DNA of 64,000 nucleotides, taken from the NCBI GenBank assembly GCA_963766505.1, contig CAVYAL010000005.1, positions 1,364,001-1,428,000 on the forward strand, written 5' to 3'. This DNA is from DATIRA01 sp963766505 (GTDB lineage Bacteria; Pseudomonadota; Gammaproteobacteria; Steroidobacterales; Steroidobacteraceae). The position numbers and the translations under genes were made by a program. Numbering within the stretch: the first letter of the stretch is position 1; each line of letters begins with the position of its first letter. Below are positions 1 through 8,758 of this stretch, piece by piece. The notes beneath the pieces were generated by a model. The model made no database searches. It was not told where the DNA came from and saw nothing but the letters and a program-made list of their open reading frames with translations.

Positions 1-1
1 C

Positions 2-145
2 GTCGTGGACCTCGACGTGCCGTTCAAGCACATCATCCAGCTGCATACAAACAGGGATGCGTATCCCCTGCCTGCGGTGACGCAGGTGACGGACATCATC
101 CGGCAGTCGTTCGCCGATATCCGCGCGACCGAGGTCGCTCGGTGA
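2..145 (+). CDS. C-terminal end of an unidentified protein (partial)
   Basis: The window opens inside a gene. The frame beginning at base 2 is open for 47 codons and stops at TGA 143-145. The start and most of the protein lie outside the window. The visible tail has mixed, protein-like composition (VDLDVPFKHIIQLH near its start, then a predicted amphipathic helix ending SFADIRATEVAR). It could be the end of a LysR-type effector-binding domain, but that is only an impression from length and pattern, so no function is claimed. It is followed at once by the degenerate repeat that marks this accessory strip. Confidence 0.45.
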   Translation, partial: VVDLDVPFKHIIQLHTNRDAYPLPAVTQVTDIIRQSFADIRATEVAR

Positions 146-175
146 TCAACCCGTACCGCTGACCCGGCCTGCCGC

Positions 176-342
176 TGATCGGGGGGAGTAAAGTCCGTAC
201 GGGCTCCCGTCGCACACGAACACTGGCGCGAGGACCGTATGCCGAGCATGGAAAGTCGTTGGCGCCTCAATCACACTACACGGAACACTCCTGGAACGTC
301 CGCTTCGCGCTATCGGCAAGGACTCCAATCGACCCAAAGCGG
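176..342 (+). repeat. Degenerate intergenic repeat, copy A
   Basis: This non-coding stretch resembles a second copy at 3058-3227. Shared blocks in the same order are GATCGGGG, then TAAAGTCCGTACGG, CTGGCGCGAGGAC, and GTCCGCTTCGCGCTATCGGC, then TCGACCC(A/G)AAGCGG. Between the blocks the copies have diverged. A shorter inverted relative lies at 6643-6690. The rest of the gene-free stretch 146-415 holds only the terminator of the next gene. Confidence 0.6.
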
Positions 343-360
343 CCTGACCGAAGTGCCTGA

Positions 361-388
361 AATAAGAAGCCCGGCGCATGGCCGGGCT
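361..388 (-). terminator. Rho-independent terminator of the PKD/PEP-CTERM gene
   Basis: A perfect 8-bp stem (AGCCCGGC at 368-375 with GCCGGGCT at 381-388, loop GCATG) lies just past the stop codon at 416. Read on the minus strand it is followed by TTCTTATTT, a T-rich run of the kind expected for intrinsic termination. Confidence 0.7.
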
Positions 389-415
389 CCTCGCTCAAAT
401 CATAACAGCGGACGC

Positions 416-874
416 TCAGTTCGCTTTGCGTCTCCGGCTCAGGCCAAGACCCGCGAGGCCGAGGCCGAGCAGCGCGAACGAGCCCGGCTCCGGAACTGTG
501 CTTGGGTTGCGCACGGAGATCGTGAACGAAGTCGTCCCGGCCTCCTGGTCGCCTTTGTTGTTTGTGACCCGCAGCCCGAGGATGTAATCGCCGACGCTCG
601 GGACGCTCAGAAATGAGAAAGGCCCGGAACTGTCGTCGAAGAAGCCGTCGTTGTCAGTGTCCCATTCCCAACTGTCGATGGAGAGCGTTGGGTCGGTATC
701 GTATGAACCGGTGCCGTCCAACTGGATCAGCTCATTGACCAAAGCCGGATTCGGCGTCGCCGTCGGAACGGCAATCGGCACAGCCTCGGCCACCTGCCCA
801 CCGAGCAGACCAATGGCGATCAACGCAGCGATTCCTGCTTTCATGGGGCTCAATCCCAGAATCTTCGACTTCAT
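416..874 (-). CDS. Exported PKD-domain protein with PEP-CTERM sorting signal
   Basis: This is a 152-residue exported protein. A hydrophobic signal segment covers about residues 11-31 and probably ends at AEA. One PKD-like beta-sandwich follows (about 38-120, with DGTGSYDTDP and WEWDTDNDG). The C-terminus is a canonical PEP-CTERM signal: VPEP at 127-130, a Gly/Leu-rich membrane segment and SRRRK. Such proteins are processed by an exosortase and usually reach the surface or the extracellular polysaccharide matrix; no exosortase gene lies in this window. The start at 874 has a strong AAGGGGAG Shine-Dalgarno 5 bases upstream. A longer frame to 910 has no comparable site. The binding partner of the PKD domain is unknown. 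Confidence 0.85.
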   Translation of the reverse strand: MKSKILGLSPMKAGIAALIAIGLLGGQVAEAVPIAVPTATPNPALVNELIQLDGTGSYDTDPTLSIDSWEWDTDNDGFFDDSSGPFSFLSVPSVGDYILGLRVTNNKGDQEAGTTSFTISVRNPSTVPEPGSFALLGLGLAGLGLSRRRKAN

Positions 875-1173
875 GTTGCTCCCCTTAATCGTTGTCCCTA
901 CCCGATTCAAGTCGGGATTTTCCGCCTTATATACCCTGAGAAATCGGCGCGTCTGTAAAGAGTTCCGACACGGCGAGCTTTTGACATAACTGCGGTAGTC
1001 AGCGGATTAGAGGACCGCTGTTGTCGGTGCACGAGTAACTTGCAGGAGCACGTGCTACGCCCGCTTCTGGCCGATTTTCCCCGTTCGTCGAACGGCCGGT
1101 TCAAGAATACTTTAGTCGGCAGCCGGCGGGTTAGCGACCGTCGCTCGAGGCGGTCGCTCCCCGGCCGGCCGCG
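875..1173. other. Gene-free stretch upstream of the PEP-CTERM gene
   Basis: No convincing gene is seen. It contains the leader of the PEP-CTERM gene, with a small inverted repeat CCCGA-TTCAAG-TCGGG at 901-916, and near 1057-1100 a sequence beginning CGCCCGCTTCTGGCCGATTT that looks like another degenerate intergenic repeat. It borders the recombinase remnants. Confidence 0.4.
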
Positions 1174-1305
1174 CTACACCTCCGTTTGCTCGGCAAGCTC
1201 CAGGGCATCATCGACCTCAATGCCGAGGTACCGAACCGTGCTTTCGAGCTTGGTGTGCCCGAGCAGGAGCTGCACGGCGCGCAGGTTCCGCGTGCTGATC
1301 CACGC
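1174..1305 (-). pseudogene. C-terminal stump of a tyrosine recombinase (fragment 1)
   Basis: On the minus strand the frame from 1305 to the TAG at 1174-1176 encodes about 43 residues that read as the C-terminal end of a phage or transposon integrase. The box is LLLGHTKLESTVRYLG, carrying the conserved Gly-His and the catalytic Tyr, followed by an acidic helix and the stop. The rest of the catalytic domain (Arg...His-x-x-Arg) is missing upstream, so it cannot be active. It lies directly behind the remnant of another recombinase in a different frame. The two belong to different sequence types, so this is not one gene with a frameshift. Confidence 0.7.
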
Positions 1306-1311
1306 CCTAAA

Positions 1312-1472
1312 TCAATAATCCGCTCCACCTCATCCAGACTGACGTCATCGTCGCGCCGATCGTAAAGCCCCGTGGTCCGCGCCGATTCATGATTCGCCAT
1401 CCGTTGTGCAACTTCGAGCTTGCCGCCGTTTCGGACACACTCGGTGATCCCGGTGGCCCGCGCGTTGCGAAA
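1312..1472 (-). pseudogene. C-terminal stump of a second tyrosine recombinase (fragment 2)
   Basis: A 50-residue stretch reads RATGITECV...GG.LEVAQRMANHES.RTTGLYDRR followed by SLDEVERI. This is the C-terminal catalytic box of integron- or site-specific recombinases: the Arg of RATGIT, the His of ANHES, the Arg of ARTTGLY and the nucleophilic Tyr are all present. The N-terminal half is absent. The frame runs on into unrelated sequence (fragment 1 in another frame) and its upstream part is also unrelated. It is an inactive remnant, probably of an integrated element whose body was deleted. Confidence 0.75.
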
Positions 1473-1524
1473 TTGCTCGCTCCCCTCTCGGGTGCAGCCA
1501 CCGTCCTCGTACCCTGAAGCGGCG

Positions 1525-2148
1525 CTACGCCCCATCAACCCCCAGCTCGAACTCGTCCATGATCTTCGCGAGTCCCGGATGCGCGAGCAGCGGCGTCACC
1601 GAGCCGATCTCGAAGAGGTCCCGGCAGCGATCGAACAGGACCACCGCCTTGTTGGGTCCCAGGAAGCGAGACAGGTACACGATCCCGTCCGGCTGCTGCG
1701 GATGATTGTGAAGGGCCCGGGCCCAGAGCTGCGTTGTAGCGTAGTCGTCCACGCTTGCAACGCGGTTATCGGTTCGTGCGGCCACCAGACCGTCGCGGTA
1801 CAGTTTGATCAGACGTAACGGACGGGCCGCCCGGTCAGTGTCGAGCACCACGACGCGCCGGTCCTCGAGCTCGGCGTAGTCGAGCGTGATCTTCGCCGCT
1901 TTCGCGTTGGCCGGGGTGTCCCGCAGCACCGACTCCACGAACGACGTTTCGAGATCGAACGCCGCATACAGAACCCCGAACTCGCCAGCCGGCGCGTCGA
2001 ACCGGTATCTGGCGCTCCTGCGAAACCCATCGTGGGTCGCCGGGGCTGGCCAGGCGAGCCGAATGAGTGCCCCGGCACGCCGTCGCACCGAATACAACTT
2101 CAGCTTCAGGTCGGACAGGTTCGCCGGAGGCGGATTGAGGCGGGACAT
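1525..2148 (-). CDS. RES-domain toxin (ParT/MbcT type)
   Basis: This 207-residue protein carries a RES domain over nearly its full length. The signature region has an Arg-rich segment followed by FGVLYAAFDLETSFVESVLRD, where the Tyr and the downstream Glu are the residues RES toxins use to bind NAD+ or transfer ADP-ribose. Known members deplete NAD+ (MbcT, Res) or modify a target by ADP-ribosylation (ParT). The partner gene lies 41 bases upstream on the same strand and encodes the probable antitoxin, so the pair is co-transcribed. The start ATG at 2146-2148 lacks a strong ribosome-binding site, suggesting translation coupled to or weaker than the antitoxin. No frameshift or missing key region is seen. 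Whether the toxin attacks NAD+ or a protein cannot be told here. Confidence 0.8.
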   Translation of the reverse strand: MSRLNPPPANLSDLKLKLYSVRRRAGALIRLAWPAPATHDGFRRSARYRFDAPAGEFGVLYAAFDLETSFVESVLRDTPANAKAAKITLDYAELEDRRVVVLDTDRAARPLRLIKLYRDGLVAARTDNRVASVDDYATTQLWARALHNHPQQPDGIVYLSRFLGPNKAVVLFDRCRDLFEIGSVTPLLAHPGLAKIMDEFELGVDGA

Positions 2149-2189
2149 GGCGGCAGTCTAGCGACCATGTCCCGGGGGCTGCTTTTCTC

Positions 2190-2909
2190 TCAGTGCCCGC
2201 CCTGCTCACCGGTGGCCCAGGTCTCGGCCGCGCGCCGCACGGCATCGCCCTCCCCCGCCTTGAGCGCCTCAACGGGTGTCCGCCCGCCGAGACCCGGTGC
2301 CGGTTGCAGGAAGAACCGGTACCGCGACCACGGCCCGATTGCGGCAAGCGCGGCAAGCGTTGACTCGAACGCCGCCCGAATCGTCGCGTCCTCCAGCAGT
2401 TCACACTGCCAGGCCGGATACCGCACGCCACGCTTGGTGCCCAGCTCGAGTGCGAGCAACTGGTCGGCGACCCGCCGTTGGTCGACCCTCGCCCGGGACA
2501 GGTTCAGACGCTCGGCAATTTCCTCGCCCCTGAGCATGTCGGGCCGCTTCAGAATCTCGACCTTGTTTTCCTCGGCCCGTGCAAACGCACGCGCCAGGGC
2601 CGCGCGGTTTGCGGCAGGGATCTCCGCCCCGTCATTGTCTGGCGCTCTCTGAGCAATCGGGTTTCCGAACGCACCGGCCCGGCGCAACTCCGCCAGGACT
2701 TGATCACTCGACGTCGCCGAGTCACCGGCTGCGGCCAGCCGCTTCTTGACTCGTTCGAGCATCCTGGCCCGCTGCTCTTCCGGGATACTCGCGAAGTGAC
2801 GAGTGGCTGCCGCAGTGGTCATCGCCACCAGCTCACGCAGGGCGGACGTACCTGCGTCCCGAACCGGCCGGCGCTCACGCACGTGGGCTGTTGCTGACTT
2901 GTCGCTCAT
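2190..2909 (-). CDS. Long MbcA/ParS/Xre-type antitoxin partner of the RES toxin
   Basis: This 239-residue protein is the probable antitoxin of the RES toxin that follows. A helix-turn-helix segment (GEEIAERLNLSRARVDQRR) lies near the middle. The last 60 residues match the toxin-binding half of MbcA/Xre/ParS antitoxins: a W..R..FFLQP segment, then a Gly-Gly-x-Thr-Pro-x-x-Ala-Leu turn and an Ala-rich closing helix. The first 110 residues are helical, charged and of unknown role; most RES antitoxins are only 120-160 residues. I place the start at ATG 2907-2909; a TTG at 2927 in the same frame is possible. It is likely autoregulatory, as this family usually is, but I see no clear operator. Confidence 0.7.
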   Translation of the reverse strand: MSDKSATAHVRERRPVRDAGTSALRELVAMTTAAATRHFASIPEEQRARMLERVKKRLAAAGDSATSSDQVLAELRRAGAFGNPIAQRAPDNDGAEIPAANRAALARAFARAEENKVEILKRPDMLRGEEIAERLNLSRARVDQRRVADQLLALELGTKRGVRYPAWQCELLEDATIRAAFESTLAALAAIGPWSRYRFFLQPAPGLGGRTPVEALKAGEGDAVRRAAETWATGEQGGH

Positions 2910-3377
2910 GTCGGGTTCCGTCTGCAATCGGGCTCAGCGGCTATTATCGTCCAAGTCGACAAATTCGTCTAGTTCGTCCACTTCATCCGTCGCTGGCGCT
3001 GCGTAGCGCGAACGACTGTCAAACCACGCTTTACAGTCCCTCCTGCATCACAGTCGCATGATCGGGGCCAATAAAGTCCGTACGGCTTCTCCCGTCACAC
3101 ACGACTACTGGCGCGAGGACCTCATGCTGTGGACGGGAAGTGGTTACGCCTCGATCTTCCTGCTCGCATGGGTCTGCGAATGTCCGCTTCGCGCTATCGG
3201 CAAGGTTTGGAGTCGACCCGAAGCGGACATCGACCGATCAGTCGCGGAACGGCTAGTCAGCCGGATCGACGTTCCGCCTGTCGAGGCGGCTTGTGAGGAC
3301 GCCGCACCACGGCGTAAGCGTACGGCGGACATCAGACGACCACGGCACGACTGCAGGCGCTACCCAGTGGCGGAAGT
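2910..3377. other. Gene-free stretch containing repeat copy B
   Basis: No gene is supported. The part next to the antitoxin start (2930-3030) holds the tail of a minus-strand frame rich in Asp/Glu with no start codon. The centre is repeat copy B. The right end runs into the broken HAF-repeat gene. Confidence 0.4.
3058..3227 (+). repeat. Degenerate intergenic repeat, copy B
   Basis: This is a direct-repeat partner of 176-342. It ends in a perfect 12-bp inverted repeat, ATGTCCGCTTCG at 3180-3191 and CGAAGCGGACAT at 3219-3230, separated by 27 bases, so its right part could fold or act as the end of a non-autonomous element. Copies A and B enclose the recombinase stumps and the first RES module. 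Confidence 0.6.
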
Positions 3378-4490
3378 TCAGCATGCAAGGCGGCCGCCGT
3401 GACTCACCAAATCGCGGCACTCACGACGGAATGCCGGGGTTCGCGCGCTTAGCCGAACCGGGCGCTGGCGCCGGCGCGCCCCCAGCGCCAGACCCGCCAA
3501 ACCCACCATCAACAGCAGCACCGTCGCCGGTTCCGGCACCGGCACCGGTTCCGACGCCGGGCTCAGCAGCACGGCGCGGTAGCCCAGCGTGTCGCTGTAT
3601 CCGCGGCCGACGATGAGGCCACTCTCGCTGATGCCAGTCGCTTCCAAGATGCTCCAGCCGGCGCCGCCCAGCGGGTCGAGCCGGTCATTCAGGTCCACCA
3701 GCCCGTCGGCCAGGCTCCATGCGAAGCCCCTGGAGAAGGCGGTGCCGGCGGTGCCGACGGTGACACCTTCATCATTGATCGCATTGGCGATCGCGGCGTT
3801 GGTGCCGGGCAGCAGACCGATTTCGGTGAAGCCGACACCTGCCTGCCACACCGCAGCGGTCTTGTCGCCATTGGCCAGCGGCAGCTGCATCGCCACCTGA
3901 CCGAGGCTGTTGATGTCGCTCGCAAACGACTGGCCACCTCCGCCGCCCCACTCCGCGGCCAGGTCGATCGCCGTGCCGTCGGGTGCCCAATAGACGGCAC
4001 GCCGGCCGGTCGGGGTGTTCCGCTCGCCGACCACGGCGCCGGCATTGTTGATGCCGCGCCCGTTGCTGTTCTGGGTGCCGGCGGGCAGGTCCTGCAGTTC
4101 GAAGATGTCGGTGGGTGACTTGAACAGCGTGGCGTGCTGGAAGCTCTGGTTGCCGAAAGTTGGGTGCCCGACGTACTGCCCACTGGCCTGGCCGACGACC
4201 CAGCCCTGGGCGTTGATCGCGTAGCCATAGCTGTAATTGCCGCCTCCTGGCAGGTCACCCATGTCGACCACGCCACCGGATGAGGACCAGCGCATGGCGC
4301 GGGTGCTGCCGAAGTTCGTATCCCAGACATAGCCGGCGATGTCGCCAGCGTTGTTGATGGCGTTCGCCCGTGTCGTGCAGCCCGCAGCGCAATCGAATGG
4401 ACCCAGGATCTGCTGCGTTCCCAGGCCCGGCTGCCAAACGCCGTCCGGGCCCAGCTGCTGCGATGTACGCCACGACAGGTCGGGTCGCGA
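3378..4490 (-). pseudogene. 5'-truncated HAF-repeat PEP-CTERM surface protein
   Basis: On the minus strand this stretch encodes a recognisable extracellular HAF-repeat protein without its beginning. Six repeats of the type AIN-x-x-G-x-x-x-G are visible, for example AINNAGDIAGYV, AINAQGWVVGQ, GINNAGAVVGE, AINDEGVTVG and GISESGLIVGR. They are followed by a PEP-CTERM signal (VPVPEPATVLLL, hydrophobic segment, GARRRQ). No signal peptide or start codon exists: upstream of about 4490 the frame enters the antisense of the regulator fragment. An unusual tail of about 28 residues follows the usual terminal arginines before the TGA. The protein is probably not exported or made. The 5' loss coincides with the 5' loss of the divergent regulator, so both were likely cut by one rearrangement. 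Confidence 0.75.
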
Positions 4491-4550
4491 TGACGCCGAT
4501 CGAGTTGCTCGCGCGGCGATGGTCGTACCATCGTCGACGCAGCCTGCAGG

Positions 4551-6224
4551 TTGCCGCGAGCTGAGCAGCTCAGCTGGCAGCCGACACGCGAAGCGAGACG
4601 GTGCGCAGCTGTGTCGCCGATCGTGCTCCTGGGTTTCGAATGCGACGACGACTTGCACGCCGCGGCCGCGCTTGCCATCGCCGAGACCTTCGGGCTGCTC
4701 GACGCCGCGCGGGCTGCTGCGGCGGTGGCGTGCATCCGCGCGGGGCTGGCCGGTGCTGCCGATGAGGCGCTCGACCACGCCGAGCCCGAGGCCACGCTGG
4801 CCTGGTGCACGGCGGCAGCCGAATGGTGTGAGCGCAACGGCCTCGACCACGAATTCAGCCGACTGCAGCCGCGGGCGGCCGTGGCCGACGCCAGCGCCGC
4901 CGCGTCGCCATGGGCGCGCGTGCACTGGCGCATAGCCGCGGCTTGGCACCACGAGTGGTTCGGCCGCCGCGGCGACGTCACCGCGCTGCTGGACGAGGCC
5001 GTGGAGCTGGCCCGCGCCGCCGGCGACCTGGGTCTGCAGGTGAATGTGCAGATGAAGCAGGCGCGGCTCGCGCTTGCCCGCAGCGACCCGGTCGCGGCGG
5101 TGGCGCTGGCGCAATGCGCTGCCGCCCACGCCGACGAGACGACGTCGCCGCTGTGGCTGGCCGATGCCGCCGATGTCGAGGCGCGCGCCGCCATGGTGCG
5201 CGGCGAAATGCACCGCGCGCTGCAGCAGGCCCGGCGCGCCCGCGGCCTGGCCGAACTGGCACGGGCGACGCCGAGCTACTCCTTCACCTATCGCCTCTAC
5301 GAAGCCTATGCGTTGCTCGCGCTGGGCGCCTGGGACGAGGCGGTGGCGCTGGCGCGCGAACTGGCGGCGATCGAACTACCCCCGGGCATGCGCAAACGCA
5401 CGGCCTTGCTGGCCGACCTGTTCGACCTGGTGCGTGACGAACGCACCGCAGGCGGCTGGGCGGCAGCGCAGGTCGAGAGGCTGCGTACCGTCCTGGCTCG
5501 CCTGCGCGAACTCGACTGGCCAGACGCGCTGCCCGTGCTGCCGGCGCACATGGCGCGGCTGTGGGCGCGGGCACTGGAGGCCGGCGTCGAGACCGACTGG
5601 GTGCGCGCCTCGATCGTCAGCCGTGACCTGCCGCCGCCGGAACCCGCCTGGCCCGAGGGCTGGCCGTGGTCGGTACGGGTCTCGGTGCTGGGAAGCTTTC
5701 GCTGCAACGTGGACGGCGCGGACCTCGCTGCCAACGGTGGCAAGGCATCAGGCAAGCCGCTCGCGCTACTGCGTCGTGTGGCGGTCCAGGGCGGATACGA
5801 GGGCGTCGGCGCCGACCTGCTCGCCGCCGCGCTTTGGCCAGGCGAGGGCCGCGACGGGCGCGACAAGGCGCTCGAAATCACGCTGGCGCGACTGCGCCGC
5901 TTGCTCGGCCGTGCCGACGCCGTGCTGCTGTACGAGCGCCGGCTGCGCCTGAATCCGCAGCGGGTCTGGCTCGATCGTGTTGCGCTCGAACGCCTTCTCG
6001 ACGGGCTCGCTGCGCCGACGGTTGGCCACTGGCCGGCGGTTTGGACGCTGTGGCGCGGGCCGCTGCTCGCCGGCGAGCCGAGCACGTCCGAGCTCGACGC
6101 TGCCCGCAACGGCCTGCGTGCGCGCATGGCTGCCGCCTTGCACGCCGCTTCGGCGCATCCCGGGCATCGGGCACGTTGCCTGCGTGCGCTGGCAGTCGAT
6201 CCGGAGCTTGCCGACTGGCTCTGA
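4551..6224 (+). pseudogene. 5'-truncated MalT/AfsR-like transcriptional regulator
   Basis: The frame is open from about 4494 and gives some 560 residues of good coding sequence ending at TGA 6222-6224. Most of it is Ala/Leu/Arg-rich helical repeat of the MalT/TPR type (about residues 30-350). The last 190 residues form a SARP/BTAD-like winged-helix output domain, beginning RVSVLGSFRCNVDG and containing DLLAAALWPG and ALEITLARLRRLLG. Complete relatives have about 900-1000 residues with an N-terminal STAND ATPase carrying a Walker A loop. Here that part and any credible start codon are missing; the first available TTG at 4551 has no support. It is a remnant joined head-to-head with the truncated HAF-repeat gene. 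The reading frame itself has not yet decayed. Confidence 0.7.
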
Positions 6225-6526
6225 GGTGGGGCGATGCGTTATCAGCGCCCATGTCCACCCATCGTCAAGGCAGCGCCTGAAGGTAGATTCGAACGAGCGT
6301 CGGAAACGTCGCCGTAAAGCGAGTCGGTGGTCCGCGACCAAAAGCCCCCAGCGGGCGTTCGCCGCAACCGTTCAGTCTCTCCGCGTACGGCCACCAAGCG
6401 GTCCGTCGCGAGTGACGCCTACTGGCCGGGACGAGCCAAAGCGGAGCTCAAATTGACCGCCGTAAACCAGCCATCCAAGGCGGTCCAGCGGGAGAAATTC
6501 TGAGCGGATCACCAGGGGCCGGTTAT

Positions 6527-6564
6527 GGCCGACTCCGGCCGGCGAGGCCGACTCCGGCCGGTGA
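6527..6564. repeat. 19-bp tandem repeat, two units
   Basis: GGCCGACTCCGGCCGGCGA at 6527-6545 is followed directly by the same unit with one change (C to T) at 6546-6564. Each unit contains the palindrome CCGGCCGG or a near match. No function is evident. Confidence 0.7.
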
Positions 6565-6642
6565 GGCCACCGCCACAAAGCGGCCGTTCGCCATTGTGGC
6601 CGGGCCTTACGGACTTCGCATTCGACCAATGAGGTCCTTGTT

Positions 6643-6690
6643 CCGTACGGACTTTGTTCGCCGCATACGGACCTTAGTCCCCCGATCACC
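6643..6690 (-). repeat. Partial inverted copy of the A/B repeat
   Basis: Read on the minus strand it gives GTGATCGGGGGACTAAGGTCCGTA and, a few bases on, AAAGTCCGTACGG. These are the left-end blocks of copies A and B. It is the right-hand boundary of the scrambled strip, 20-70 bases downstream of the glmS stop codon. Confidence 0.5.
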
Positions 6691-6711
6691 GCGCCGCCGA
6701 GTGTGGGCGCG

Positions 6712-8547
<1,836 letters not shown>

Positions 8548-8758
8548 GGGGTGTTCCTTGTCTGGGGGGGCAGCGAGGCTAACAGAATTACCCTGAGGAT
8601 CAGAAACCTGGCCCCGATGACGGGCCACTCGGGCCGCCCGGTGCTGCGCAATTCTAGTACGGGCGCGGCCCCGGCCGGCGACGGCCTGGCTCACAGTCTT
8701 TGGTTAGACTCCACTGCGGGGCCCGAGAGCCCCTACCCGTAAGCCACAGAGTCCCGCA

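Larger units (their letters stand above)
6225..6711. other. Gene-free stretch between the regulator remnant and glmS
   Basis: No gene is supported. It carries a 19-bp tandem duplication at 6527-6564 and an inverted relative of the A/B repeats at 6643-6690. No clear glmS terminator is visible; the run AAAGTCCGTACGG-type repeat lies where one would be expected. Confidence 0.4.

Noticed and set aside
901..916. CCCGATTCAAGTCGGG as a tRNA T-arm (attachment-site remnant)
   Set aside because: The loop resembles TTCRANY, but the stem fails with a 7-base loop and no acceptor or anticodon arm is present. More likely a leader hairpin.
2928..3030. Acidic minus-strand peptide tail (…DEVDELDEFVDLDDNSR)
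   Set aside because: It has no start codon, is interrupted upstream by a stop, and could be a gene remnant or chance. Not supportable as a gene.
8548..8758. glmS ribozyme or riboswitch in the glmS leader
   Set aside because: No conserved core was recognisable, and the element is characteristic of Gram-positive bacteria.
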